The notes: generated from the letters alone by a model not told the origin. A stretch of 64,000 bases of DNA from Streptomyces albidoflavus (GCF_000719955.1 NZ_JOII01000011.1:93313-157312), one strand, 5' to 3'; positions 1-8,814 are shown, numbered from the stretch's first letter. Program-made: numbers and translations.

Positions 1-290
1 GTCCCGGCCGCCGCCGCGTAGACCCCCGTGCCGGTCGAGTTGGTGACGTCCTGCCCGGCGTGGGAGGAACCGCCGCGGGGGGCTCCGTAGTGACCGCCGC
101 TGGGGAAGTGGCCGAGCGCGGGGTTGGCCCAGCTCCCGTTCTTCGCCGAGGCGGCGGAGGCGGCCGGGGCCCCCGCGACGAGCCCGACGACGGACAGCCC
201 GAGCCCGGCGCCGAACCCGGCGAGCAGCCCTCGCCGCGAGACCACGCCACGCTCCGGCACCTCAGCCGCCGTGACACAGGATTCGCACAT
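1..290 (-). CDS. M23 family metallopeptidase, 5' part only
   Basis: The gene runs off the left edge; only about 96 N-terminal codons are visible. The start is ATG at 290, preceded by a GGGGAGA ribosome site. Residues 14-47 form a Tat-type signal: an RR pair at 19-20, a hydrophobic stretch, then an Ala-rich cleavage region. The mature part then reads SHAGQD followed by TGTGVYAAAAG, which is the first zinc-ligand motif (HxxxD) and following strand of LytM-like M23 endopeptidases. These enzymes cleave peptide cross-links in peptidoglycan outside the cell. The second zinc motif (HxH) would lie beyond the window, so activity cannot be judged. Confidence 0.75.
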   Translation of the reverse strand, partial: MCESCVTAAEVPERGVVSRRGLLAGFGAGLGLSVVGLVAGAPAASAASAKNGSWANPALGHFPSGGHYGAPRGGSSHAGQDVTNSTGTGVYAAAAG

Positions 291-444
291 GGTTCTCCCC
301 TCCCGGAAGGGCCAGAGACTGACCCGCACATGACAACAGTGTCTACCCGCATAGACCATAGAGAGGATGACGGCGTCCGGCCAGAGGCCGAGCGGCCGCG
401 GCCCCGGCGAGCGGGCCCCGGCCGCGTCCGTCCGCGCGGCACGG

Positions 445-1002
445 TCAGTCCGTGGCCCGCTCCGCCGCCGACTTCTCCGTGGTGGCCCCCGAGGTGCGCA
501 GGGAGCCGCCGGAGGTCTCCAGGTGGGCGCGGACGAACCACTGGAACTGCTCCAGGTCGCGGAGCTGCTCGATCAGGAGGTCCTCGGTGGCCGGGTCGAT
601 CCGGCCCGCCTCGGTGACGGCCTTGCGGACGTCCTCGACCACGCCGGTGTAGACGACGTCGAGGGCGCCGAGGTGGGCGATGGCGTCGCCGCGGCCGATG
701 CTGTAGTCCTCCCAGGTGCGGGCGGAGACCAGCGCGCCGGGCGTGCCCTTGGCGACGCCGCCGAGGGCCGCGATCCGCTCGGCCACGTCGTCGGCCATCT
801 CGCGGACCCGGTCGACCTGCGGGTCCAGCATCTCGTGGACGGCGATGAAGTGCGGGCCGACCACGTTCCAGTGGATGTGCTTCAGCGTCAGGTGGAGGTC
901 GTTGAGGGCGTAGAGCCGCAGGCGCAGGAGGTCGATGAGCTTGCCGCCCTGCTCGACCGTGAGGCCGGGGACGGTGTAGCGGGGGGTGGTGTCGGTGGCC
1001 AT
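445..1002 (-). CDS. dps: Dps-family ferritin-like DNA-protection protein
   Basis: A 185-residue protein of the usual Dps length. It oxidises ferrous iron with peroxide, stores the iron in a 12-subunit shell and protects DNA during stress or stationary phase. The ferroxidase ligands that sit between subunits are all present: His44 (in HIHWN), His56, Asp71 and Glu75 in the DDVAERIAALGG helix. The C-terminus is a short Ser/Thr/Glu-rich tail. ATG at 1002 has AAGGACG eight bases upstream. It follows a structured intergenic dyad and the cobalamin-type importer operon on the same strand, but nothing ties the two functionally except metal handling. Streptomyces usually carry several Dps paralogues; which one this is cannot be told here. 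Confidence 0.92.
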   Translation of the reverse strand: MATDTTPRYTVPGLTVEQGGKLIDLLRLRLYALNDLHLTLKHIHWNVVGPHFIAVHEMLDPQVDRVREMADDVAERIAALGGVAKGTPGALVSARTWEDYSIGRGDAIAHLGALDVVYTGVVEDVRKAVTEAGRIDPATEDLLIEQLRDLEQFQWFVRAHLETSGGSLRTSGATTEKSAAERATD

Positions 1003-1026
1003 GGGGTGTCGTCCTTCGTGTGGGGC

Positions 1027-1079
1027 GGCGGTGAGCTGGTGATCTTTTTCTGTTCCCCGTGATCACGAGGCTCACCGCC
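1027..1079 (-). terminator. Nested hairpin between importer operon and dps
   Basis: Two nested inverted repeats: outer arms GGCGGTGAGC (1027-1036) and GCTCACCGCC (1070-1079), inner arms GTGATC (1039-1044) and GATCAC (1061-1066). It lies 70-120 bases after the stop of the importer ATPase and 25 bases before the dps start. It may stop transcription from the importer operon or form part of the dps leader. There is no T-run. Confidence 0.4.
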
Positions 1080-1151
1080 CGCCCACTCGACGGAGTGACA
1101 GGGAGGAGGGGATGTTGACGCCAGGCGGGGGAGGCCGCACCGGCGTGCCGG

Positions 1152-1994
1152 TCACTCCGGCACGTACACCACGTTCGGCCTTCCGGTCACCGGGTGCGGC
1201 CCGATACGGGTGTGGACGCCGTAGACGTCGTGCAGGAGTTCCTCGGTGAGTACCTCGGCGGGGGTGCCGGTGGCGACGACGCGGCCGGCGGCCAGGACGT
1301 AGAGGCGGTCGCAGTAGGCGGCGGCGAGGTTGAGGTCGTGGAGGACGACGAGGACGGTCGGGGGCAGGGTGCGGGCCAGGTGGAGGATGTCCAGCTGGTA
1401 GCGGATGTCCAGGTGGTTGGTGGGCTCGTCCAGGGCGAGGATGCGGGGGCGCTGGACCAGGGCGCGGGCGATCAGGGCGCGCTGGCGTTCGCCGCCGGAG
1501 AGTTCGTCGAGGCGGCGGTCGGCGAGGTGGGCGGCGCCGACGCGTTCCAGGGCGGCCCGGCACTGGGCGGCGTCCTCGGCGGTGTCGCCCTCCCAGAAGC
1601 GCTTGTGCGGGCTGTGGCCCATGGCGACGGTCTCACGGACGGTCAGGCCGAAGGCGCCGGTGGCGTCCTGCGGTACGGCGGCCACCAGGCGGGCCCGCTC
1701 CTTGGCGGTGAGGCCGGCCGCGTCCTGCCCGTCGAGGAGCAGCCGGCCCGAGGTGGCGGTGAGGGTGCCGTAGACGCAGCGGAGCAGGGTGGTCTTGCCG
1801 CTGCCGTTGGGGCCGACCACGCCGACCGTCTCGCCGGGGGCCACCTCCAGGTCGACGCCGTCGAGGAGGAGGGCACCCGCGCGGCCCCGGCCGGGCGGGG
1901 GGAGGCGGTAGCCGAGCCCTTCGGCGCGCAGCGAGCCGGGGGCGGCGGCGCCGAAGCCCGGGTCGGCGGGGGCGGGGGCGGTGCGGTGGGTCAT
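1152..1994 (-). CDS. ABC importer ATPase, cobalamin/siderophore type (BtuD/FecE-like)
   Basis: A 280-residue cytoplasmic ATPase that powers the neighbouring FecCD-type permease. Walker A (GPNGSGKTT) is at about 61-69, the LSGGERQ signature at 166-172, and Walker B with the catalytic Glu (ILALDEPTNHLD) at 186-197. The Q-loop and switch His (VLHDLN) are present. An extra Pro/Ala-rich N-terminal segment of about 25 residues precedes the domain. ATG at 1994 overlaps the permease stop by four bases, showing translational coupling. The order binding protein, permease, ATPase and the B12 riboswitch ahead of them point to uptake of cobalamin or a corrinoid precursor. The protein alone could equally serve ferric siderophores. 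Confidence 0.9.
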   Translation of the reverse strand: MTHRTAPAPADPGFGAAAPGSLRAEGLGYRLPPPGRGRAGALLLDGVDLEVAPGETVGVVGPNGSGKTTLLRCVYGTLTATSGRLLLDGQDAAGLTAKERARLVAAVPQDATGAFGLTVRETVAMGHSPHKRFWEGDTAEDAAQCRAALERVGAAHLADRRLDELSGGERQRALIARALVQRPRILALDEPTNHLDIRYQLDILHLARTLPPTVLVVLHDLNLAAAYCDRLYVLAAGRVVATGTPAEVLTEELLHDVYGVHTRIGPHPVTGRPNVVYVPE

Positions 1995-3055
1995 CCGGTG
2001 ACTCCTTCTCCGCGCGAGGACCGGCGCAGCAGCCAGAGGAAGAACGGCCCGCCGGTGAGAGCGGTGATCACGCCGACCGGGATCTCCTCGGGCGCGGCGA
2101 CGGTACGGGCGACCAGGTCGGCGACGACCAGGAAGAGGGCGCCGCCGAGCGCGGTGACCGGCAGCAGCCTGCGGTGCCCGGCGCCGACCAGCAACCGGGC
2201 GGCGTGCGGCACCATCAGCCCGATGAAGCCGATCGCCCCGCTCACCGCGACCAGCACGCCGGTCACCAGGGAGGCGAGGACGAAGGCGCCGGCGCGGAAC
2301 CGGTGGGTGTCCAGGCCCAGCACGGTGGCGCCCTCCTCCCCGGCGAGGAGCAGGTCGAGCGGCCGGGAGAGGGCGAGGAGCAGCCCGGTCCCGGCGATCA
2401 GCACGGCGGCCGGGAGGAAGAGGCTGTCCCAGCGGGCGCCGCCGAGGCCGCCGAGGGTCCAGAAGAGGATGGCGCGGGCGTGCTCGGCCTCGGTGGAGAG
2501 GACCAGGGCGAGGCTGGTCAGCGCGGAGAGGATGTACTGCACGGCGACCCCGGCGAGGATCAGCCGCCCGGTCGTCATGGTGCCGCCGCGCCTGGCCATC
2601 GCGTAGACGACGACCAGGGCGCCCATCGAGCCGGCGAAGGCGGCGACGGGCAGGGCGACGGTGCCGAGCAGGCCGGTGCCGACGCCCGCGACGATGACGA
2701 GGACCGCCCCCGTGGAGGCGCCGGAGGAGGCGCCGAGCAGGAACGGGTCGGCCAGCGGGTTGCGGACCAGCGCCTGCAGGACCGTACCGGCGACGGCGAG
2801 TCCGCCGCCGACCACGACTGCCAGCAGCACGCGCGGCAGCCGCACGTTCCAGATGACCGGCGCGAGCGGCGTCGGCTCGCTCCCGGTGAGCGCGGCCAGC
2901 ACCTCGCCGGGCGGGACGCGGACCGAGCCGAGGGCGAGCCCGGCGAGGGCCGCGAGCAGCAGCAGCCCGGTGAGCAGGGTGAGGACGGCGGGGTAGGGCA
3001 GGGCCCGGCGGCGGGGCTTCAGCGCCGCCGGGGTGTCCGCGAGGGCGGTCACCAC
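1991..3055 (-). CDS. ABC importer permease, FecCD/BtuC family
   Basis: A 354-residue integral membrane protein with the alternating hydrophobic segments expected for a roughly ten-helix FecCD permease. It keeps family motifs such as RLPRVLLAVVVGGGLAVAG near residue 80 and the cytoplasmic coupling helix around GAIGFIGLMVPHAARLL near 275. Two copies form the channel with two ATPases. It starts six bases after the stop of the upstream binding-protein gene and overlaps the ATPase gene by four bases, so the three genes are one transcript. Substrate is inferred from the riboswitch, not from the permease itself. Confidence 0.93.
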   Translation of the reverse strand: MVTALADTPAALKPRRRALPYPAVLTLLTGLLLLAALAGLALGSVRVPPGEVLAALTGSEPTPLAPVIWNVRLPRVLLAVVVGGGLAVAGTVLQALVRNPLADPFLLGASSGASTGAVLVIVAGVGTGLLGTVALPVAAFAGSMGALVVVYAMARRGGTMTTGRLILAGVAVQYILSALTSLALVLSTEAEHARAILFWTLGGLGGARWDSLFLPAAVLIAGTGLLLALSRPLDLLLAGEEGATVLGLDTHRFRAGAFVLASLVTGVLVAVSGAIGFIGLMVPHAARLLVGAGHRRLLPVTALGGALFLVVADLVARTVAAPEEIPVGVITALTGGPFFLWLLRRSSRGEGVTG

Positions 3056-3061
3056 GGGGCC

Positions 3062-4069
3062 CTACTTCGCGGCGCGGTCGGGGTGGAGCTGGTCCGCCAG
3101 CTCGTCCACGGCGTCGGGGACGCGCGGGCCGAGCACGGCGGAGGAGAGCGGGAGGACGGCGAACCGCTCGTTCTTGATAGCGGGCACGTCCTTGAGCGCC
3201 GGGTCGTTGAGGAGCTGCTTCTTCTTGGCGGCGACGGGGGTGCCGCCGTAGTCGTAGATGACGACGACCTCGGGCTTGCGCTCGACGACCTTCTCCCAGG
3301 AGACGTCGCCGAAGGACTTGTCGAGGTCGGCGAAGACGTTGCGGCCGCCGGCCCGGGTGATGAGGTCGTTGCCGATGCCGTGGCCGCCGGCGGTGAAGGC
3401 GGAGCTGTCGCCGCTGTCGAAGACGAAGACGGCGGGCTTCTCGGCGCCCTTGAGCCGCTCGGCGGTGGCCGCGAGCTGCTTCTCCTGCTCGGCTATGAGC
3501 TTCTCGGCGCGCTCGGGCACGCCGAACGTCCGCGCCACCTCGCGCAGTTCCTTGCGCAGCTCCTTGACGCCCACGGGTCCGTCCGTGCAGCCCTCGACGT
3601 TGAGGCGGGTGGTGATGCCGTCCTTGGCCAGGGCCGCGCGCTCGCGCCCGGAGCCCTTGTCGAAGGCGCTCGCGTAGCCGCCGTAGACGAAGTCGGGCGA
3701 GGTGGCGATCAGCTTCTCGTACGAGGGGTACTCGTCGGCGACGACCTCGATCCGGTCGTAGGCGGCGCGGTACTCGGGGAGGATCTTGTCGTCCAGGAAG
3801 GCGGTGCCCGCCATCCGGTCCTCCAGGCCGAGGGCGAGCATGACCTCGGTGACGTGCTGATTCATCGTCACGGCCCGCTCGGGCGCCTGCTCGAAGGTGG
3901 TCTTCACCCCGCAGTTGGTGACGGTGTACGGGAAGCCGTCGCCGCCCTTGGCCTCCTTGCCGCCCTCCGCCCCGGCCGGGCTGTCGCCGCCGGCGCCGCA
4001 GGCGGTGAGCGGGAGGAGGAGTGCCGCCGTGGCGGCGAGGGCGCGCGGGGCGCGACGGGGTCCGGGCAT
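3062..4069 (-). CDS. ABC importer substrate-binding lipoprotein (BtuF-like)
   Basis: A 335-residue type III binding protein. A signal peptide ends in the lipobox LTAC, with Cys at about 24, so the mature protein is anchored to the membrane outside the cell. The body is the two-lobe TroA-like fold joined by a long helix (about residues 170-215, rich in Glu/Lys/Ala), starting with the usual APERAVTMNQHVTEVMLALG segment. It captures the ligand for the permease. ATG at 4069 is preceded by a GGAGAGG site. A cobalamin riboswitch lies directly upstream, which makes a corrinoid the most likely ligand. Similar proteins have been proposed to bind F420-0 or siderophores. Confidence 0.88.
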   Translation of the reverse strand: MPGPRRAPRALAATAALLLPLTACGAGGDSPAGAEGGKEAKGGDGFPYTVTNCGVKTTFEQAPERAVTMNQHVTEVMLALGLEDRMAGTAFLDDKILPEYRAAYDRIEVVADEYPSYEKLIATSPDFVYGGYASAFDKGSGRERAALAKDGITTRLNVEGCTDGPVGVKELRKELREVARTFGVPERAEKLIAEQEKQLAATAERLKGAEKPAVFVFDSGDSSAFTAGGHGIGNDLITRAGGRNVFADLDKSFGDVSWEKVVERKPEVVVIYDYGGTPVAAKKKQLLNDPALKDVPAIKNERFAVLPLSSAVLGPRVPDAVDELADQLHPDRAAK

Positions 4070-4104
4070 GACCGTGCCTCTCCGGGGGATGACCGCGTCC
4101 CCTG

Positions 4105-4262
4105 GTAGTGCGAGTTGAGGCGGCGGGTCAGTGTCGGACTCCCGGGCCCGTCCGCGTCGCCGCGTCGTGCCCGGTCACCGTGGCGGGACCGCGCCGGATT
4201 CGCACCGGCTTCCTGTCCTCCGCCGCCTGGGTGAACGCCGCGATTCTGCCACGCGGGAGGCG
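4105..4262 (-). promoter_or_regulatory. Cobalamin (AdoCbl) riboswitch
   Basis: On the minus strand the leader of the importer operon contains the conserved cobalamin-riboswitch core GCCGGTGCGAATCCGGC (about 4195-4212). This is followed by GCGGTCCCGCCACGGTGA and, after a variable arm, by GGAGTCCGACACTGACC, the family 3' block (B12 box region). Spacing to the binding-protein ATG is about 60 bases. In this family, bound coenzyme B12 turns the downstream operon off, so the importer should be made when B12 is scarce. The 5' boundary is approximate. Confidence 0.9.
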
Positions 4263-4394
4263 GAGGTTCCGGGGCGAGGCGGGGAGATCGTGCTCACACC
4301 GGGCGGGACGGGACGGGGCCGCCGCGCCCGCCCGTGCGCCCGGGCCGTGCGGCGGGCCATGCTGGTCCCCGACCGCCGAGCCCCGGAGACCCCC

Positions 4395-5195
4395 GTGCCC
4401 CCACCCCCCGCCTCCAGCGCCTCCCCCGCCGTCGGCCGCGCCCTCGACATCCTGCTGTTCCTCGCCGGGCGGACCGGGCCGGTGCGGGCCGGGGTGCTGG
4501 CGCGGGAGCTGGGGATGCCGAGGTCGTCGGCGTACCACATTCTGGCGGTGCTGGCGGAGCGCGGGTTCGTCACCTACCTGCCCGGGGAGCGGGCGTACGG
4601 GCTGGGGGTGGCGGCGTTCGAGATCGGGTCGGCCTATCTGCGGCACGAGCCGCTGGAGCGGCTGGCGCAGCCGGTGGTGCGGCGGCTGGCGGGGCGGCTC
4701 GGGCAGACCGTGCACCTCGGGGTGGTCTACGGCGCCGAGACGGTCTACCTGCTCAAGGAGCGCCCGCCGCGTGCCTCCGCCGCCGGCACCGCCCTCGTCA
4801 CCGACATCGGCGTCCGGCTCCCCGCCCACCTGACCGCCAGTGGCCGCGCGATCCTCGCCCACCTCCCCGAGGCCCAGGTCCGCGCCCTCTACCCGCGCCC
4901 CGGCGACCTGATCACCCGGACCGGCCGGGGTCCGCGCTCGCTCGCCGAACTTCTCGACCTGCTCGCCGCCGACCGGGCCCGCGGCTGGTCGGAGGAGACC
5001 GAACTCGTCTCGGAGGGGCTGCGCTCGCTGGGCACCGCCGTCTTCGACCACCACGGCCACCCGGTCGCCGCCCTCTCCACCACCTGGCGCCGCCACTACG
5101 CGCCGCACGACCCCGAGCGGGTACGGGAGGAACTGGGCCGGGCGGCGGCGCGGCTGACCTCGGCGGTGTCGGGACGGGCGCCCGGGGCCGGGTGA
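4395..5195 (+). CDS. IclR-family transcriptional regulator
   Basis: A regulator of 266 residues with an N-terminal winged helix (about 15-75: AVGRALDILLFLAG through the recognition helix PRSSAYHILAVLAERG) and a C-terminal IclR effector domain (about 90-255, with the GxRLPAHLTASGRAILAHL motif). GTG at 4395 is preceded by CGGAG at six bases and gives normal family length. Longer readings into the riboswitch region would add a low-complexity Arg-rich leader and are unlikely. It is divergent from the B12-controlled importer, but its own targets are not evident from context. IclR proteins often control catabolic operons. Confidence 0.88.
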   Translation: MPPPPASSASPAVGRALDILLFLAGRTGPVRAGVLARELGMPRSSAYHILAVLAERGFVTYLPGERAYGLGVAAFEIGSAYLRHEPLERLAQPVVRRLAGRLGQTVHLGVVYGAETVYLLKERPPRASAAGTALVTDIGVRLPAHLTASGRAILAHLPEAQVRALYPRPGDLITRTGRGPRSLAELLDLLAADRARGWSEETELVSEGLRSLGTAVFDHHGHPVAALSTTWRRHYAPHDPERVREELGRAAARLTSAVSGRAPGAG

Positions 5196-5199
5196 GGGG

Positions 5200-6009
5200 T
5201 CAGCGCTTGCGGGCGACGGCCCCGTACATGGCGATGTCGCGGCCCTCGACGCCCTCCTGCTCGGGGCCGGGGCGCCAGGTGTGGACCTGGGTGACGCCCG
5301 GGTCGAGCAGGTCCATGCCGTCGAAGAAGGAGGTGGCGGTGGCCAGGTCGCGCAGGGCCATGGGCATGCTCTGCTGCCGGTACTCCTCGGCGACCCGGCC
5401 CACCTCCTCGGGGGCGAAGTCGGCGGTGCCGATGGTCATGGCCAGGTAGCTGCCGGAGGGCAGCGGCTCCAGCAGCCGGGCGACCAGGCGGCGGTCCTCC
5501 GGGGGCAGGATGAAGTGCATGATCCCGATGATCATCAGGCCGACCGGCTTGTCCAGGTCGATGAGGTCGCGGAACTCGGGGCTGTCGAGGATGGCGTCCG
5601 GGTCGTGCATGTCGGCGTCCACGTACGCCGTGGCGCCCTCGGGCGTGCTGCGGAGCAGGGCGCGGGCGTGGGCCAGCACGATGGGGTCGTTGTCGACGTA
5701 GACCACGTGCGACTCGGGGGCGACCTCCTGCACCACCTCGTGGAGGTTGGGCGAGGTCGGCAGACCGGTGCCGATGTCGAGGAACTGGCGGACGCCGTGC
5801 TCCTCGGCGAGGTACCGGCCGGCGCGGTGCATGAACCGGCGGTTCTCCCGCATGTGGACGGGGAGCGCGGGCCAGTGCCGGCGCATCGCCTCGCCGGCCT
5901 CGGCGTCGACCGGGTAGTGGTCCTTGCCGCCGAGGATGTAGTCGTAGACGCGGGCGGAGTGGGCGCGTGAGGTCACCAGTCCGCTCGGGCGCGGGTCGGG
6001 GGTGTTCAT
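5200..6009 (-). CDS. SAM-dependent methyltransferase, PF04672 (DUF574) family
   Basis: A 269-residue protein of the actinobacterial PF04672 family. The N-terminal signature VTSRAHSARVYDYILGGKDHYPVDAEAG is followed by the SAM-binding loop LDIGTGLPTSPNLHEV and the acidic strand VVYVDNDPIVLAHAR. The substrate of this large family is generally unknown; it is greatly expanded in Streptomyces. ATG at 6009 has AAAGGGA seven bases upstream, which is better than an in-frame start eight codons earlier. It is convergent with the IclR gene (stops four bases apart) and has no obvious functional partner. Confidence 0.9.
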   Translation of the reverse strand: MNTPDPRPSGLVTSRAHSARVYDYILGGKDHYPVDAEAGEAMRRHWPALPVHMRENRRFMHRAGRYLAEEHGVRQFLDIGTGLPTSPNLHEVVQEVAPESHVVYVDNDPIVLAHARALLRSTPEGATAYVDADMHDPDAILDSPEFRDLIDLDKPVGLMIIGIMHFILPPEDRRLVARLLEPLPSGSYLAMTIGTADFAPEEVGRVAEEYRQQSMPMALRDLATATSFFDGMDLLDPGVTQVHTWRPGPEQEGVEGRDIAMYGAVARKR

Positions 6010-6102
6010 GCGGCGTCCCTTTCGGTCGAACACGTGCGTGGGGTCATCTTCTCCTGCCTCTCCGCGGAGCGCGGCAGCATGTATGCGCCGGTTGGCCGGA
6101 GT

Positions 6103-7755
6103 TCACCGTTCTGCCTGTATCTGGAGGGCGATGACGGCGATGTCGTCGAGGCGGTTCTGCACCGGCGGCAGCAGGCCCTTGACCAGTTCCGTCAGGGGAA
6201 GTCCGAGGCCCGCCAGTTCGTCGGTCCGCTCGCGCAGCCGCCCGAGGTTGTGGCCGATGTCGGTCCCCGGTGTCTCCACCAGCCCGTCGGTGTAGAGGAC
6301 CAGCGTGTCGCCCTCGCGCAGCACCGTGTACAGGTCGGAGCGGGAGACGCAGTCGGCGACGCAGAGCGGCGGGTCGGCCGTCGTCAGGCCGTGGAGGTAC
6401 CGCGCGGGCTGCCCGGCCGGGATCAGCAGGGGCGGGGGATGGCCCGCGTTGGACAGGGTGACGCGCCAGAGGTGCTCGCTCTCGCGGCGCAGGATGGCGT
6501 GGACCGCCGTGATCATGGACGGGGTGTCGAGCGCCTGCACGACGCGGTCCAGGCGGGCCAGGGTGGTGGCGGGGCTGGTGTCGGGGCCGCTGTCGTACGC
6601 GAGGGCGCGCAGCATGCTGTTGACCCGGCCCATGGTGGTGGCGGCGTCCACGTCGTGGCCCGCGATGTCGCCGATGGAGAGGGCGAGGGCGTCCGGGGCG
6701 AGGCTGACGGCGTCGTACCAGTCACCGCCGACCTCGGCGTCGGAGTCGGCCGGGTGGTAGAGCGCCGTGCTGACCAGCCCCGCGACGGGCGGCGGGGCGG
6801 CGAGGAAGGACTGCTGGAGTGCGAGGGCGGTCTCCCGGGCGCTCTGGAGTTCCATGGTCCGCCGCAGGGGGCCGCTCATCTGCTGGAAGACGTCCTGGAG
6901 CAGCGCGAGGTCGCCCTCGTCGCAGGGCGGGTTGCCCCGGCAGGTCGCGGTGGTGGCCAGCGCGACCGTCCGCCCGGAGACCACCACGGGCACCAGGGCG
7001 ACGCTGGTCGCGCGGGCCTCCCGCAGCCATTGGGCGGAGGCGGGCGAGATCCCCTTCTCGGGCGGGTGACCCTCGGGGAAGGTGATCAGCTGGGCCTGCT
7101 GCTCGCGCATGGCGCGCTGCGCGACGGGCCCGAGCAGGAAGTCCGGCTCCAGCGGGGCGAGCGAGGGCAGGCCGGGGGCGAGGTCGACCCGCTCGACCTT
7201 GTCCACCGGCGGGCTCGCCGTACTCCAGAGGTCGGCCTCCTGCCCGTGCGGGACGAGGAAGATCGCGACGGCGTCGGCGAGTTCGGGGACGACGGCGGCG
7301 GCGGTCGTCATGAACGCCTCGCTGAGGTCGCGGGCGGCCGGTACCGGGGCCATCCGGGCCAGCAGCTTCTCGCGGGTCCGGGTCCGCCAGTGCTCCTCGG
7401 CGTCGGCGACGCTGCCGACCCACTCGATCCCGCCGGCCTGGTCCTCGACGGGGGTGGCGACGATCCGCACATACCGGTGGCGGCCGCCGCCGCCCTCCGC
7501 CCGCATCCGCACGATGGTGTCCAGGGGGGTCCGCTCCCGGGTGGACCGGAGCCATTTGCGCTCCAGCCCGTCCCGGTCCTTGGGGTGGACCGCCTCGGCC
7601 CACGAGCCGTCCTCGCCGGGGTGCCACAGCTTCTTCTGCACCTCGCCGCCGACCAGGGTGGTGACGACCCCGTCGGCGGAGAGCGTCCAGACGGTCTGCG
7701 GCACGGCACCGAGAAGCGCCTCGTACCGCCTCAGGAGGCGGTCGCTGTCGGTCAC
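6103..7755 (-). CDS. PAS-GAF-SpoIIE protein phosphatase
   Basis: A 550-residue soluble signalling protein. About residues 5-125 resemble a PAS sensor, 150-310 a GAF domain, and 330-548 a PP2C-type SpoIIE phosphatase (motifs EVGGDWYDAV, LSIGDIAGHDVDAA, LSNAGHPPPLL, LVLYTDGLVE) carrying the metal-binding aspartates. Such proteins dephosphorylate anti-sigma-factor antagonists and so switch alternative sigma factors or cell-wall responses. GTG at 7755 is chosen because AAGGAGG lies eight bases before it. No anti-sigma or antagonist gene lies nearby, so its partner is probably encoded elsewhere. Confidence 0.9.
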   Translation of the reverse strand: MTDSDRLLRRYEALLGAVPQTVWTLSADGVVTTLVGGEVQKKLWHPGEDGSWAEAVHPKDRDGLERKWLRSTRERTPLDTIVRMRAEGGGGRHRYVRIVATPVEDQAGGIEWVGSVADAEEHWRTRTREKLLARMAPVPAARDLSEAFMTTAAAVVPELADAVAIFLVPHGQEADLWSTASPPVDKVERVDLAPGLPSLAPLEPDFLLGPVAQRAMREQQAQLITFPEGHPPEKGISPASAQWLREARATSVALVPVVVSGRTVALATTATCRGNPPCDEGDLALLQDVFQQMSGPLRRTMELQSARETALALQQSFLAAPPPVAGLVSTALYHPADSDAEVGGDWYDAVSLAPDALALSIGDIAGHDVDAATTMGRVNSMLRALAYDSGPDTSPATTLARLDRVVQALDTPSMITAVHAILRRESEHLWRVTLSNAGHPPPLLIPAGQPARYLHGLTTADPPLCVADCVSRSDLYTVLREGDTLVLYTDGLVETPGTDIGHNLGRLRERTDELAGLGLPLTELVKGLLPPVQNRLDDIAVIALQIQAER

Positions 7756-7892
7756 CGCTGCCTCCTTCGCCCCGCGGCACCGCCGACCGGGCTGCGGCAG
7801 AGATCCTCCCGGCGGCACGCAGGAGGAAGCCGCTCCTCCGCAGCGCCAGTATCACCCGCCCCGGCCGACTCGGCATGCGCGGCGCCGGCGGC

Positions 7893-8807
7893 TCAGCCGG
7901 GGCTCCCCTCCCCGACCAGCAGGACCCGGCGCCCCCGCGTGTGCCCGGCCTGGCTGTCGGCGTGGGCTTGGGCGGCCTCGGCGAGCGGGTACGCCCGGGT
8001 CACCGGAATGCGCAGCTCACCCCGGTGGAGCAGGGCCACGGTCGCCTCCAGCGCGGCCCACACGTCGCCCGCCGTCCCGGAGAACCGCACCCCCTGCTCC
8101 GGCGCCGTCAGGTCCGCGATGGAGACGACCCGGCCCGCCTCCCCGGTCAGCCCGACCAGCTCGCGGACCACTCCGGCCCCGGCCAGGTCCAGGGCCGCGT
8201 CGACGGGGCCGATCCGCCGCACCCGCCCGGTCCACCCCGGGCCGTACGTCGTGGCGTCGGCGCCCAGGCTCCGCAGGTACTCCTGGTTGGCGGGCCCGGC
8301 GGTGCCGGTCACGGCGATGCCCCGGGCGCGGGCGACCTGGAGCACCGCCGAGCCGACCCCGCCGGCCGCACCGCTCACCAGCAGCCGCTGTCCGGGGCGG
8401 ACGCCGACCTCGCCGAGGACGCGCAGGGCGGTCTCCATGACCGAGGGGTAGCCGGCCGCCTCGGCGAAGGAGAGCCCTTCGGGCATCGGGGCCCAGGCCG
8501 ACAGCACGGCGGACTCCGCGTAGGTCTCGTGGCCCTCGCCGAACACCCGGTCCCCGGGCCGTACCCCTTCGACGCCCTCGCCGACCTCGTCCACGACACC
8601 GGCGGCGTCCAGTCCGAGCCCGGCGGGCAGCGGGGCGGGCGGGTGCGCGCCCAGTTTCTGGCCCTCACGGATGCGCCAGTCGACCGGGTTCACCCCGGCC
8701 GCCCGCACGGCGATCCGTATCCGGCCGGGGCCCGGTCGGGGCTCCTCGGCCTCGGTCAGGCGCAGCACCTCGGGGCCGCCGTACGCGGCGAAGCTCACTT
8801 TTCTCAT
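7893..8807 (-). CDS. Zinc-free MDR-family NADPH oxidoreductase (quinone reductase type)
   Basis: A 304-residue medium-chain reductase. The N-terminal GroES-like domain (VLRLTEAEEPRPGPGRIRIAVRAAGVNPVDW) is followed by a Rossmann domain with LLVSGAAGGVGSAVLQVARA near 150. The catalytic-zinc cysteine/histidine set is absent, as in NADPH:quinone reductases. It likely reduces quinones or enones in the cytoplasm. ATG at 8807 lies eight bases from a nested palindrome shared with the divergent TetR gene, so it is the probable target of that repressor. Confidence 0.9.
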   Translation of the reverse strand: MRKVSFAAYGGPEVLRLTEAEEPRPGPGRIRIAVRAAGVNPVDWRIREGQKLGAHPPAPLPAGLGLDAAGVVDEVGEGVEGVRPGDRVFGEGHETYAESAVLSAWAPMPEGLSFAEAAGYPSVMETALRVLGEVGVRPGQRLLVSGAAGGVGSAVLQVARARGIAVTGTAGPANQEYLRSLGADATTYGPGWTGRVRRIGPVDAALDLAGAGVVRELVGLTGEAGRVVSIADLTAPEQGVRFSGTAGDVWAALEATVALLHRGELRIPVTRAYPLAEAAQAHADSQAGHTRGRRVLLVGEGSPG

Positions 8808-8814
8808 GCCGGGG

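Noticed and set aside
3062..4069. F420-0 or siderophore transporter assignment
   Set aside because: The binding protein resembles families proposed for these ligands, but the cobalamin riboswitch in the leader is stronger evidence for a corrinoid.
367..4108. Long plus-strand open frames rich in Gly/Ala/Arg opposite the Dps and importer genes
   Set aside because: They mirror genuine minus-strand genes, have no ribosome sites and show low-complexity composition typical of high-GC antisense frames.
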